This document shows positions 1 to 11,700 of a stretch of 60,000 bases of DNA, piece by piece. How positions within the stretch are numbered: the first letter of the stretch is position 1; each line of letters starts with the position of its first letter. The DNA comes from Hydractinia symbiolongicarpus (taxonomy: Eukaryota; Cnidaria; Hydrozoa; Anthoathecata; Hydractiniidae), in NCBI RefSeq assembly GCF_029227915.1, contig NC_079884.1, forward strand, positions 21,764,001 to 21,824,000, read 5' to 3'. The notes under the pieces are model-generated. The model searched no databases. It saw only the letters and a list, made by a program, of their open reading frames with translations, and had not been told where the DNA came from. The position numbers and the translations under genes were made by a program.

Positions 1-1760
1 TTAAATTTACTGTCCGTCAAATTAAATTTGCGCCAAGAATAATTTTTCATTTTTATTTTACAAAATATTTATATTAAACCTGAAAACGTTGATTTGGAGG
101 TAAATAGTGCACATATCTTTTGTCTACTTCCATTATTTCTCTTGTTAAGTTCTCAAGTGGGTCAATTATGAATGATTGGTAAAAAAATAGAAAATGACAT
201 TTCTTTGGTATTTATTGAGCTGTGAGAAAGCAAATCAATTTTTCAAATTCATGAAGTCTTTTAGCTATGATAACTTTTCAATCACGCCATGATGTATTGA
301 AACAACCACCAGCAGTCATTTATTTTAAACTTTTTCAAGTATGTATCGGTTCTACGGAGCATTGTTTATTCTTGTAGCATACGCTATGTGTCATTTCCTG
401 GATTTGGAAGAACGTTTCTGTTCAAAAAAACATGAAGATGATGGTGACGTCTAAATCTTGATTTTTTGTATCCTGAATAATCCAGAATTCGTCCAAAAAA
501 ATAGTAACCAAAAACAGCATACCGAAAATGATAATCGAATGAAATGATAATCGGTGAATATTTAATATTTTTACAACCAGTACAACTTTTTTTCCAAACT
601 GAGGCTAAAATTAAAATTAGTCCTCTCTGATACCGTATTCTCTCTATTTGACGCCCTGGGCGTTTAATTAATTTTCGAGATTTTAGGGTGGGCGTTAATT
701 GGAGAGGGGCGTTAATTAGAGAGTAGGCGTCTATTAAAAGCAATTAAGACTTTCAAGTAATAGATTTTCTTTTCTTAAGAAAGGAGTTACAAAGAACTGG
801 TAAGGCATCTGCCGATTGAAATATCAGACCTGATTTTTTTATTTTCTGAATAATAAACGTTTACACACTTCGCCCAAATATTGTCTTTATTTGCATTAGT
901 GTAAAATTCTAATAAACACTCCCTTTACATAAAGTATGGATGGACGTTAATTAGAGAGGGGCGTTAAATAGAGAGGGGCGTTTAATACGATTTTTGATGT
1001 TTTAGGGTGGGCGTTTATTGGAGAGGGGCGTTAAATAGAGAGAATACGGTATTTAAATTTCTACATCTACAGCCTCGCGTTAATTTTCACACAATTTCTT
1101 TTGATCAAAATTGAAAGGTGTGATTATTCAAGCCGCACCGCCTTATTGTGTAAATAAGAAATTTACAGGTTTAAAATGCTGGAAGTCAACATCTTAAAAT
1201 CATAGAACAAACACAATTATCCTATCCTGATAAAACAAACGAGAGCTGAACAGCTCATGAACTGTGCTTCAACAGTACTGAGACTTTCTCAAGAAAATGG
1301 AAGTTAATCTAAAATCTAGCTTCGTTGAAAAAGTTGGAAATAAGTAAGATATGAGCAATAAATTTTTTGGTAGGTTAACAACATTAACTTTTATGTACAC
1401 AAGAAGCGCAAATGTGCTTCATAAAACAAAATTTTTTAAAAATACTTTGTTCTATATAAAAGATCGCGAAATATTATCTATAAAATGACCTGTGTCCCTC
1501 CGTCTATTTCCAGCTTTTATGCATTTTTTAAATGATTTTTTGCATGGACTCTTAAGTGACAAAGTCAGTTTTCTTAGAAAAAATCTTGACTTTTTTCAAT
1601 TAAATTTTTTTTGGCAAAATACTGGAGCATTCGTGGGTAAAATGAGCCAAAACTGTTCAAAAATACGCATGTTCAAACTTTGTTGAGGATTGGACTATTA
1701 GTTTTTCCTGATGACTTAAATCCAAGTAGGTCTATTATATTATGTTTGTTTACAATCTAG
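1..1760. other. Non-coding; probable intron of the proline-racemase-family gene
   Basis: No convincing exon is seen on either strand. The first recognisable exon at 1761 begins in mid-protein, just before the DRSPCG motif, so this stretch is most likely part of the intron before it. That would make the intron longer than 1.7 kb, unless a short exon has been missed. It contains the inverted-repeat element listed separately. The short open frames here are AT-rich and match nothing I recognise. Confidence 0.6.
630..1052. mobile_element. MITE-like element with terminal inverted repeats
   Basis: The left end (631-655) and the right end (1027-1051) are inverted copies of each other over about 25 bp with one mismatch; the left end reads TACCGTATTCTCTCTATTT. 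Inside, near both ends, are several copies of a GC-richer unit resembling GGCGTTAATTAGAGAGGGGC. No transposase frame is present, so this looks like a non-autonomous DNA element of about 420 bp. I could not define a target-site duplication, and the superfamily is unassigned. Confidence 0.75.
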
Positions 1761-2493
1761 GTTGACCGCTCGCCATGTGGTTCGGGCTCAACGGCGCGAT
1801 TGGCCATTATGTATGCAAAGAAATGTATCCAGTTGCAGCAAGAAAGAGTAACGAGAAATCCAAAAACTGGGAGTCAATTTTATTGCAAGGTTCGTAACTA
1901 TGAGTGTATGTGTTTAAGGCCCATTAGCGAACTCAAAAGTATTTACGCCTCGGTTCGAAACATCAAAAGACTAAATATTAGTGAATTATTATCTATGTCA
2001 CTCCATTGCGGAACACTACCGACTCTAGCTTTTTGTTTATACGAGATCCTAACAGGACGAGAAAGGATGCTTAAGGTTTTTTGTTTTCTCGAGTTTTGTG
2101 GTTCCATCGACGACTCGTCATTCAAAATTATGCGTAGGGTTGTTTGTTCTACGGGTGCTTTGTGATTCTCTACGAAATTTCATAAAACGAGGAAACCCAA
2201 AGTATCTTTGCAGAAACAGATATTTTATTTGCTAAGTTTTGCTTCGGAAGTATAAAACATGCGTTATTAGCTGCTATTTTTCTACATAATAAAAACTGTG
2301 TTTTTTTGGGGGGAAATGTAAAATTACATGTTTTTATTATTTGTTGTGTCTAACGCAGGTTGTTGAGGAAACGAAATGTGGCGAGTTCGAGGCTATCCGT
2401 GTACAAGTAAAAGGCGAAGCATTTTATACTGGCACGTCAAAGTTTTATGCAGAACCGCGAGATGAGTTGAAGCACGGGTTTTTGATTCGATAA
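1761..2493 (+). CDS. Proline racemase / hydroxyproline epimerase / L3HYPDH family, 3' end only
   Basis: Two in-frame exons, 1761-1889 and 2359-2493 (stop at 2491-2493), joined by a phase-0 GT-AG intron. They encode about 87 C-terminal residues. The first exon carries DRSPCGSGSTARLAIMYAK, the second catalytic-site motif of the family. The second has KCGEFEAIRVQV, YTGTSKFY and a final HGFLIR, matching the end of vertebrate trans-3-hydroxy-L-proline dehydratase (L3HYPDH). In proline racemases and hydroxyproline epimerases the motif residue is Cys, while human L3HYPDH has Thr there. The Cys seen here therefore argues for epimerase or racemase chemistry rather than dehydration. This is inference, since the first catalytic cysteine lies outside the window. 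A possible poly(A) signal is AATAAA at 2664. The family is certain in my view; the reaction is not. Confidence 0.85.
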
Positions 2494-5400
2494 TTATTTT
2501 TCATGATATCTCTAGTTAAGTGACAATGCACTAAACTAGAAATTTGATCCTTTTGAACAGACAATTTGTTTTTCTTTATAAAAGTTGTAACAAGTTTTAG
2601 GTTATACATCAGTCTACAGGGAAAACGAGGGTCCGGTATCTATACTGTCAACACTCGCTAAAGAATAAACAAAACAGTGGATTCAGTAATAAAATGGATG
2701 GGAAGAAAGGTCTATTCAGGGACTAGAAAAACTGAAAAGCCTGGCTAAAGTATTAAACTTAATTGGTAATTTCAAGTTTTTGTCATTTTCCAGTATAGTG
2801 TTTAAAAAAAGCATAAAGTATACTTTTTTCTTTGTATTTGTCGTGTGTTATCTTTTATTTAATTTGTAGAATGAGTTTTAAATATATATAACTGCACATT
2901 TAGATTGATCAATTATTTCGTTTGACATGTCTTTACATTTTGTTTCTTATTAAGTGCTGCATTTAAAACAAAAGTAAAGGATTAAAGTGAATGTATGTAT
3001 AAACAAGAAGCCCAGGGGCTTGAAGATTTTCGCCATTAGCCTGAAAGATTTTAAAATTTGAAGTTGATCTTGAAAACGGAGAATTATGGGGTAAACAAAT
3101 CATTGAGTATTCTCAATTATTATTGTAACTAACCTACAATGTTAAAATACAACTCAATAAATAAAAAATAAAATTCATGAATAATTAGTTCTGCTGAATA
3201 TAGCTTTAGTCTACGTGCTTGAAAAATTGTACAGAAAGAAATGACGTAACATCAAAGATGGCGCATTATAAGACGATCTTCATTATGCTACACTGCACAA
3301 GCTTTAACTTTCGATAGCATCTAAACTTTAAAATAAAGTATAGTTCATTGGATAATAAAACAATTTGTTGCACTGTTAGGATTCTTATTGGCTTAAAACT
3401 CAGTTTAGCCTCGTTCTCAGAAAATAATCTTTAGCCTGAATAAGTTTCGGGCGTCCAGCCTAGCTGGGCTGTCTCTATCTCTCTATCTATCTCCTCAGGC
3501 GATTTTACAGATTCTGACTTAGCTGGCGGAAATCAATGAAATGTATGAACAAATTTTATGTAATTTTAATTAGTTGCTGCTCAACCTTGTAGGCATTGAG
3601 AACTATCTGGGTTGAGTGACCATCCTGTAAAAGGCGAAGTCGAGAGACGAGAAAAACTACTGGAAAGTAATGTTTCGGAACTTGTTTCTTTCTTAGTTAT
3701 CGTGAAGCTGTTCACAATTTCCGTAAAGCTTCTGTGAAGGTTGAAACTATCGAGAAAAAACATGGAAAATATCTGGATTGTTTGTGCTTTTTGATTAAAA
3801 TCTTGAAAAAAAAATTGTAAAGTCAAATTACTCTTGAATTACTCCTATTATCTTCCTGGAATTTACTTTTCGAAAATGAGTGTAGGAATCAAAGATACGA
3901 TGTAAGCCACGAGGCTTCCTGGGATAAATATTTTCCACAAATTCAAAATCATTTGCCCAACAAGTCTCAATGTTTATTACTTAATATTCTGATAATGCAG
4001 GATTGTATTTCAAAAGCGACTTTAATTTTGGTACACTGTAGTGTGTAATATCTAATACCACAATATTCAAATTACCGAACATTCAAAATGGACACTTCAT
4101 CAAGGGACCAACCTTATACTTTCAAATAATTAGCTAACGTTAAGGAAAAACAGTTTCTTTTTCAACCACTCCTCAGGGTGCCCTCCTAAAATCTCCTTTA
4201 AAACCTAAGTAAGTGAAGACGGTTCTTAAATTTCCTAAATAACCGGATCTTTGGGATCAAAATATTGATTTCTAAAATATCTTAAAATTGTACTGATAAA
4301 ATGGTAACATGCATCCTTTTTTAAATGGTAACATGTTTTGTTACGTTTTATTTGACAGTAATAAAACATCAGCACTAATGAAATATATTTACATCCTGCA
4401 ATTCGAAATGTACAGCTCTGCCACCATAAAAGGCTGGGTTATTAGTAACTTCATGTTCTACTAAAATGTTTGCAAAATCTCCTATGGAATGGTTTTATAC
4501 TTTTTTTAGTGTTCTCCCCTAAAATTGACCCAAGAACATCGTAGACTTACTAAAATTTCTTAAAATTATTTTTATTTTTAAATCAACTCTGTTTTGTCCA
4601 ATATTTTAAGTGAGCGTCTGTTCACAATGATACTTTATCAGGCAATATCTTATTAAAAGTCCCAGATTTAATAAAACTCGGTACTAATGAGAAAGTGGGC
4701 ACTTGTTGAACTTTTAGACATTTACATGGCCGCTTATGCTTGTTATGGTGCTTAAGAACTGTAACAATATACTTGAAAAGGTACTGAAACATACTGAAAT
4801 TAAAATTAAATTTTTAGTGACCACAATTCTCTGGTATTTACGGCAAAGTTACGTTAATTTTTACGGTCACTTTACACAAAATTTCCTGAGTACGTCTCTC
4901 AGATGCAGTTACTTTAAGGGAAGCAACTTTCGCAAAACAGCAAAAATGCAAAAGTTTTTTTGCACGAAAAAAAGCCATTTTAAAAAAACGCGGAAGTGTT
5001 GGCGCGAAAAATTAGGCCCTAAGGTAGCTGCAGTCATCTCAAACGCCCCGCACGGTTGTCACAATACATTATATTGTGTCGACCCTTCTTCATTTAATGT
5101 ATCCTCTATAGCATAAAAATTAACGATTTATTATTGTAAGGGCACTGATATTTTTCACGATTTTTAATCTGCTCTAATCAGTCATTTTGAGCTATTTTAC
5201 GAAAATTTCTTGCGCGATTGAAAATCACATTTATGCTCCAAACTAAATCAAAGCAAAACACTATTTGGCTCCGATAAACAAGTTGTCATGGATAGAGATA
5301 GCTGGATATTTTAAAAGACTGTATGTATCTGACTACTGTAGTAACAAAGTTTTGAGCCAGTGATTGGATTTTCTGCTAATTAATGAAGATTCAAAAAATA

Positions 5401-8400
5401 CTGTAACAATTTTGGCTGCATTACAACTTGTTGTAGTTTAGCTATCTGTATCTCTTATTATCGAGTTTCCTCGTATCTTTCAACTTTTTTCCCTGTTTTA
5501 GGTCCCCTTGTGATTATGTAATGTCTTTGTAATCACTCAACGAGATTAAACAGAATTACGCGAAGGTAAAACGGACACTTCTCTGGCGCGCGCCGATGCG
5601 GAGAACAAAATACTGGGAACACACCTAATTTGTTTTGATTTTTGCACGATTGCGAGGCTTATCATTAATGGTTGACTGGCGGGAGAAAATCAAATTTAAA
5701 TACAACAGTGTTCGGTGTAATGTAGCCAGCCGGGGAAGTAAATTTCGGTAGAGTATATATTGTGTTCTATATTTAAATAGCCAGTTCAGACGCTTAAACG
5801 GCAGAAATTTTAACCTTGACCCTCTACACAATGGAAGGATTTTGAGTATGTATTATAATGTCTCCTCAAAACCAAAAAAATTATATTAACTAAAGCGAAG
5901 TTGGAAAATTAACGATTTAATTCATACTTCATGGATGCTTTCCTACGAAGCTTCACTTTTACTTAGCTAAAAAAAGCCAAGAAAACAGGATCTAGTCTGT
6001 TAAACTTTGTAGTATAGTATATTAAAAAGACTTTAAAATGTGTGTGGCCAGATGACTTTATTATTCTTTCTTTGGTGTGGCAGTTGCAACTACAGTGCAA
6101 AAAAATAAAAATAAATGTATGTCAATGCTTGAGAATGTATATTCATAATAAGAATCCCATCACCTCAGTTTAACTGTCATCAATTACAGTATTTTTAAGT
6201 AAATGAATTCAAATAAATCAGAATGTGTCAAGTTAGCTACACGCAATAATAGTGTTAAACCCCAAACGATGTTTCTGATAAAAGAAACCTATGTGCACGA
6301 GACCTCTTTACCAAATCCTAGCATCTTTTTCCCTCCCATGTGAATGCTGAGCCAAAGAGCTCAACAGAGGAAAGTAAACTAATAATGTCATGCTGAAATC
6401 CATCTGTCGTTCCTTCCATGACCTCAACTTTGAGCTGCTAGTATCAAATTAAAAAACAGTCTATAAAAGATGACTGTATGTATTTAGTTATAGACTGACC
6501 CTAATTGTGTTTGGCCATAACATTTGAAAAATTCTTGAAGAGCCTGTCAATAGATTAATTAATATCTATTGAATAAACAAAAATGTGCCAGGATAGGTGA
6601 TAAACCTCTCCAAATAGCCTGTTCTTTTTAGCACTTTTTGTATGCTTAGCTACTGAAAATGGATTTTAAATAAACTTTTCTCTGTCACGAAAGGAAAAGT
6701 CACAGAAGGAAAAAAAAACACCTGCTATTTTATCCTTTAATCACCAGTTTAAAAAAGTTGTTTCCTCTACAATAAAATTTCAAAAAGCAAAAAAAAAATA
6801 AAATAAAAATATTCCTACGTCTATTTTCTTTTTATCTTGAGCAGTTTTGGGATCATAGAAGCTTAATAAACATTTTGTAAGGAATTGTATTTCTTTCTCT
6901 TTTCATCTGTTGAAGTCCTGACACGCCATACGTTTTTTGCATATGGCTGACTTTTGCATACCTATTCTCAGTAGTTCCAACAACCTTTCCCAATAATCCC
7001 TATCTGTCTAGTTGTTAGAAGAGTTGAAATTGCTTTGTAAACATTCTAATTTTTTTTTAGTCCCGGTGTCTTTATGTTAAGTTCTTGACAGGGTTAGTGA
7101 TAAACAGAATTCTTTCTTTTTGGTGTTAATCTTCCCACAAGTGCAAAAATGACCTTACTTTTTAAGGTGACTATTTTGGCAGGGCCTTTTTAGCTTTCGC
7201 TACAGATTTTACCAATACCTGTTTTGATGTGGGGTTGTACTTTGAAGAAAAGAAATAATAAAAAATAGATTGATAGATTTCTAAGATACAACACAACACA
7301 AAAGGAAGAAATCTATCACATTTACTTGTGTTTCTTTATCTTCTTTTTCTTTTCTTTTCTTTTTCTTTTCTTTTCTTTTCTTTTTTCAAATGAGCATTAT
7401 ATTTTGTTCATAATATATAAATAAAAATTTTATCAAGCTATTTTTGACAGATGATGACATATTGGAGTTTATATAATATAACTTCTAAAATTTACACCAA
7501 TGTAAAATGGTAAACATAGTGCCTAACATACTCTAAACTAGTCTACTAAATTCGGTCATAAAAGGAATACTAAATCTGGTCAGTGCCTAATATTTGAACC
7601 TCAGATACCTGAAAATAAATTACTTCTACTACATGCCACACCAAGATTCAACATTTTACAAAACAACAAAACATGGGCATCACTGCTTCTTTAGATATAC
7701 AACTAAACTTCCTGAAAAAGTTATGGCAGTAGTGCACGAAATGTAAAAAATGATTTAAGAAGGTTCTCAACTTTTATGAAAACCTTATCTCATCAAAATT
7801 CACATGATTATGTAAGGTACTGTTCCTATATTGAGCTTGAGTAGGCCTCAAACTCTATGTGGGAGCATCTGGTTCTTCTTATTTGCATTTTTTGTAAATA
7901 CTTTTTTAATATGTTCAGTTTATCTTTGTTTTTGTGTGCTGTTTCTTTTTATTTTTCTCTCTTGGGTATAGCGTATTTGTTGTGTTTTGCGTGCATAAGT
8001 TTTTGTTCGTCAGCGTGTGTGTACATGTAAGGAAAGTTTGGGTAATTTTGTATTGTAGTAAAGTATATATATGTTTATATTTAATAAGTATATCTGTTAT
8101 TTATGTAGTATGTATTGGCTGCTTGGCTTGCAGAATTAGTTTTGTTTTATTTCTATACCATGTCTGTTTCTGTTGTTTTATTGTAAATATGTGACTTAGT
8201 TAATGTCCTTCATGTCAGTCAAAGCGCTCACCCCGTAGTCACTACTGCTAAGTTGCTGTAACAGGTGCTAATAATCACTCTTGTCTACCACACAAAAATT
8301 TGCTTGTCCCTAACAAGATAGTGTTGAATTGCCTTGGCACAAACATTTGTGTTATAAACGTGTCAGTAATTAAGTTATTTTCACCTTGTGTTATTAAGAA

Positions 8401-8438
8401 TTGGTTCTTCGCTTAGTTGAGGAGGTGCCTGCGTTACA
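2494..8438. other. Intergenic, no gene recognised
   Basis: This lies between the proline-racemase-family gene and KIF14. Open frames here (for example 3581-3826 on minus, 4736-5116 on plus, 7934-8194 on plus) are low-complexity or have no family resemblance. A GC- and CpG-richer patch at about 5560-5830, and an E2F-like TTGGCGCGAAAA at 4999-5010, could belong to an upstream KIF14 promoter, but that is speculative. A pyrimidine microsatellite lies at 7339-7388. Confidence 0.55.
7339..7388. repeat. TTTTC-type microsatellite
   Basis: About ten imperfect units of CTTTT/TTTTC in tandem, forming a pure pyrimidine tract on the plus strand. Confidence 0.9.
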
Positions 8439-8471
8439 ACAATAGCATTTGTGTATTACAAATGCTATTGT
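8439..8471. repeat. Perfect 14-bp inverted repeat (hairpin)
   Basis: The arm ACAATAGCATTTGT at 8439-8452 and its exact complement at 8458-8471 are separated by a 5-base loop. It lies about 300 bp upstream of the KIF14 start codon and is in no recognised element. Confidence 0.85.
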
Positions 8472-8719
8472 AAACAATGCATGAGGAAAACAATAATAGT
8501 CGTGTTGTAGGAGTGGCTGTGTCCTCTGAGGTGACCTGCCAGGCAGGTTTGACCATGATCTGAAATTTTGAATCAATTTCTTCTATTTACAGTAGCGTTT
8601 TCTTTCTGCCTTCAATTAGAAATTGTTTCTTGACACCAATATGGGTTTTGTTAGTCAAAATTTCCCTATATTTGTATATGTCATCTCTTAAGTATTGTGT
8701 GTTATGTATACCTTCTTCT

Positions 8720-8770
8720 AAAGCTACTCTTGTGTTTTTAGAAATAAAGCTACTCTTGTGTTGTTAGAAA
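8720..8770 (+). repeat. 26-bp tandem duplication containing an acceptor-like site, directly before the KIF14 ATG
   Basis: Copies at 8720-8744 and 8746-8770 differ at a single base. Each ends in a pyrimidine-rich run followed by TTAG, so each could act as a 3' splice acceptor; the second ends three bases before the ATG. This suggests a spliced 5' leader, with first exon(s) further upstream. Confidence 0.75.
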
Positions 8771-11700
8771 ATGTCTTCAAGTAAACCAATTAAGAAACGA
8801 ACTTTGCCATCTGTGCCTTCTGAGAAGATAAGTACTCCTAAAACAGGCAAAGTTGTATCTAATCAGAAATATGTGGACACTCCACCAGCCAGAGCTTTGT
8901 TTAAGGGTGATCCAACTTTGTTAGCAAAAGATACTGGTTGTGGCAGCAAGACGAAACTTTTAGCAAAGAAACACATATTAAAAAAGTCCAATACACCTGT
9001 CTCTGCATCTCCAAAGTTGTCTAAGAAAAAATTATACCAAACGCCACATATCGTAACAGATAAATTAGCAAGCAATTGTAACACTCCTGATGTTAACAAA
9101 AACTTTTCTGTAAATGAAAAGGAATCGATTTTAGACAATGAACAGGTGGTTGATCCGACAGTATTGCAGCAAAGAGCATCTTTACTGCTGAGATCCAGTC
9201 CAGCTACAGAGGTTAAATCTAATTATGACAATTCTTCTATTAGTGTTGCTGTTCGAGTTCGCCCATTTAGTTCCAGGTTCGTCTCATTTTAAAATATATA
9301 TACTGCAAAATTGTTCGTTGTCTGGTGCTGCGTTTGGATTTTCCCAGTGATATTGTCATTTTTAGCTTGGATAAAATTATTTTTCAAAAAGCTTGAGCGT
9401 ATATTTCTTGGATGTGCCAGTTTATGGTTTCTTTAGTTTATGTTTATAACGTAACCCTAATATAACAACAAATGCAATGAAGTTAACAAGTCAACAAAAA
9501 AACTTTAATGCAAATAGATTATTTTGATACATGAAGTATAAGAAAATTATTTTTTTTCTAAATATCCACAAGATTCTTTCTTTTTGCTTAAAACGTTGAA
9601 TGGTAATAACAAACTTCTTAATTTAGTAATGTCTGTCCAGAAAGTATATACAAAGGGTTGCAGATTGATAAAAAAAGTTATAGTATTAAGTAGTTTTCTT
9701 CAACGATTGCCATATTATTGTCATCTCACCAGCATATGCTTAAAATCATTATTAAGAAAAGTAATACTTATTATGTTGTTGTCTCAAGTAAATTCAATTG
9801 ATTGAGATATTGACTGAGAAATTGGAAAATTTGTATGGCAAACATGGCCCCATATATAAACTATAAAAAAAAAAATTTACACTTTCTATTAAAGCACATT
9901 TCACTTTCATGTAGTAAGAATTATTCTGTGTTTTGTGAATTGCTTTTAGGGAGTTGTCGTCCCACTTGTTGAATGTTATTTCCATGGATGGAAATGTCAC
10001 AATACTTAAGAATGCAAACAATGGTAGTACTCATGAATTTGCCTACGATTATTCTTTTTGGTCATTTGATTCAATCAATCCAGCCTCAACTTTTACCTCT
10101 CAAGAAGATGTGTACAACAACGTTGCAAAACCGTTACTGGATTGGTCTTTTGAGGGATACAATACCTGCTTATTTGCATATGGACAGGTATAGTACCAAT
10201 ATAGTCTACGAAACATGTGCCACTCCAATTATCTAACTTATATAAGCAAATTATTTGAGGTATTTTATTGTGTGAGGGCACAATTAATTTTTGCTAGTTC
10301 TACAGAACTGGCAAAAGCTGTAAGCTCAACTAAACATTAAACAGTATTTTTAAATGTTATTTTTAAATAATCTAAAAGAATAAATAGAAATGGTGGTATG
10401 AGAAATCCATATTTTTGGTATGTTTGCACCCTTCTCATAAGAAAGCTGTTTACTGTAAATATTGTGTAAAGCTGCTAAAGTATATGCTTTTGTATTTTAG
10501 ACAGGTTCTGGGAAATCATACACGTGAGTTCTGCTTTATTTTCTACCCGTATGTATTATTTCCATTAATATGTTAAGAATGTTGTGCAGGTTTTAAGACC
10601 AGTAGGTTGGGTTTGACTGATATTTTAAATTGTGTAGCATACTACAGCAGAGCCTTTCTAATTCAATTTGTTTCACATTTGTGCCTACATGAAATGCTTG
10701 ATGTATTTAAGATTCTTTGTTAATACGTCGGCAGTTGCAGAGCGCGCACATGAATTAGAAAAGTTGTAGCATGAACGTTGTTAGTCTTGCAAATTATAAA
10801 TAAGTACAGTGAGCCATCTGAGACTGATGTTCTGTTGCCTTGTTTTATTCTGGTTAAAAGTCTACACCTTGTTGTAGTTTAGCATAAAATAATTAAATTT
10901 CAATCTTATAAAACTATTTTTTGTCATAAAATGCTTAAGCACCTGTAAGGCTTAATTAAAAATAGTTTTAAGGGTTTCCCATGCCTCCTTAAAACTCACT
11001 CAATATCCTACGAATTGAAAAAATTCTCAGTTTGCTTTAAAGACACAAATATGTGATCCACTTTTCACAGATTACTTGTTGCATCTTCTTTATGACAATT
11101 CGGATAAAAATCTCCTCATTGACATGTAAATTTCAAATCTCATTTCTCCTAATTTGTTGACATAAAAATCTTTAACAATTCCTCCTCAAATCCTCAATGT
11201 TTTTTCGTTTTTTTTTAAAAAAAAAAGAGTGGAAACCATTTTTCAAACAAGACTTCAATCAGTGCATTTGCTAGTTGAATTAAAGGTTATTGTGAATCAA
11301 CGTATCTTTTTTTTTAGTATCATGGGTTATGAAGAGGATGAAGCTGGAGTTGTTCCAAGATTTTCAAAAGATCTTTTTGAGAGAAAAATGGGTTTTGAAC
11401 AAGAAAAGGAGGTAAGTTACAGTTAATGTTGCTTCCAAAGTAACCAAAAACTGCTTCTTCATCATTCCAACTACTAGTAGTACAACTAAGGCATAGACAA
11501 AACTGCCGTACCCTTTATTTTCTTTGTGATTATTTTTATAATACCAACCAACCAATTCGAGAGAATTACCTTCACTGCTTGTGAAATCTAATTAAAGGGG
11601 AACTCAACCTAAAATTTATAATTAGTTAATTTACATTTAGGTACCAGTTTAAATAAAAGATTAAAAATACTTTACTTCTCTTTTTTCTTTTTATTATAAG

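Noticed and set aside
1800-2165. 121-codon open frame on plus
   Set aside because: Its first 30 codons are the real proline-racemase exon read from an internal Met. Beyond 1889 it runs into the intron, and the true continuation is at 2359.
3581-3826. 81-codon minus-strand frame, and a charged plus-strand segment in the same place
   Set aside because: Neither strand shows a recognisable domain or consistent splice sites.
4736-5116. 126-codon open frame on plus
   Set aside because: Composition follows the AT-rich background with Lys and Phe runs, and nothing is recognised.
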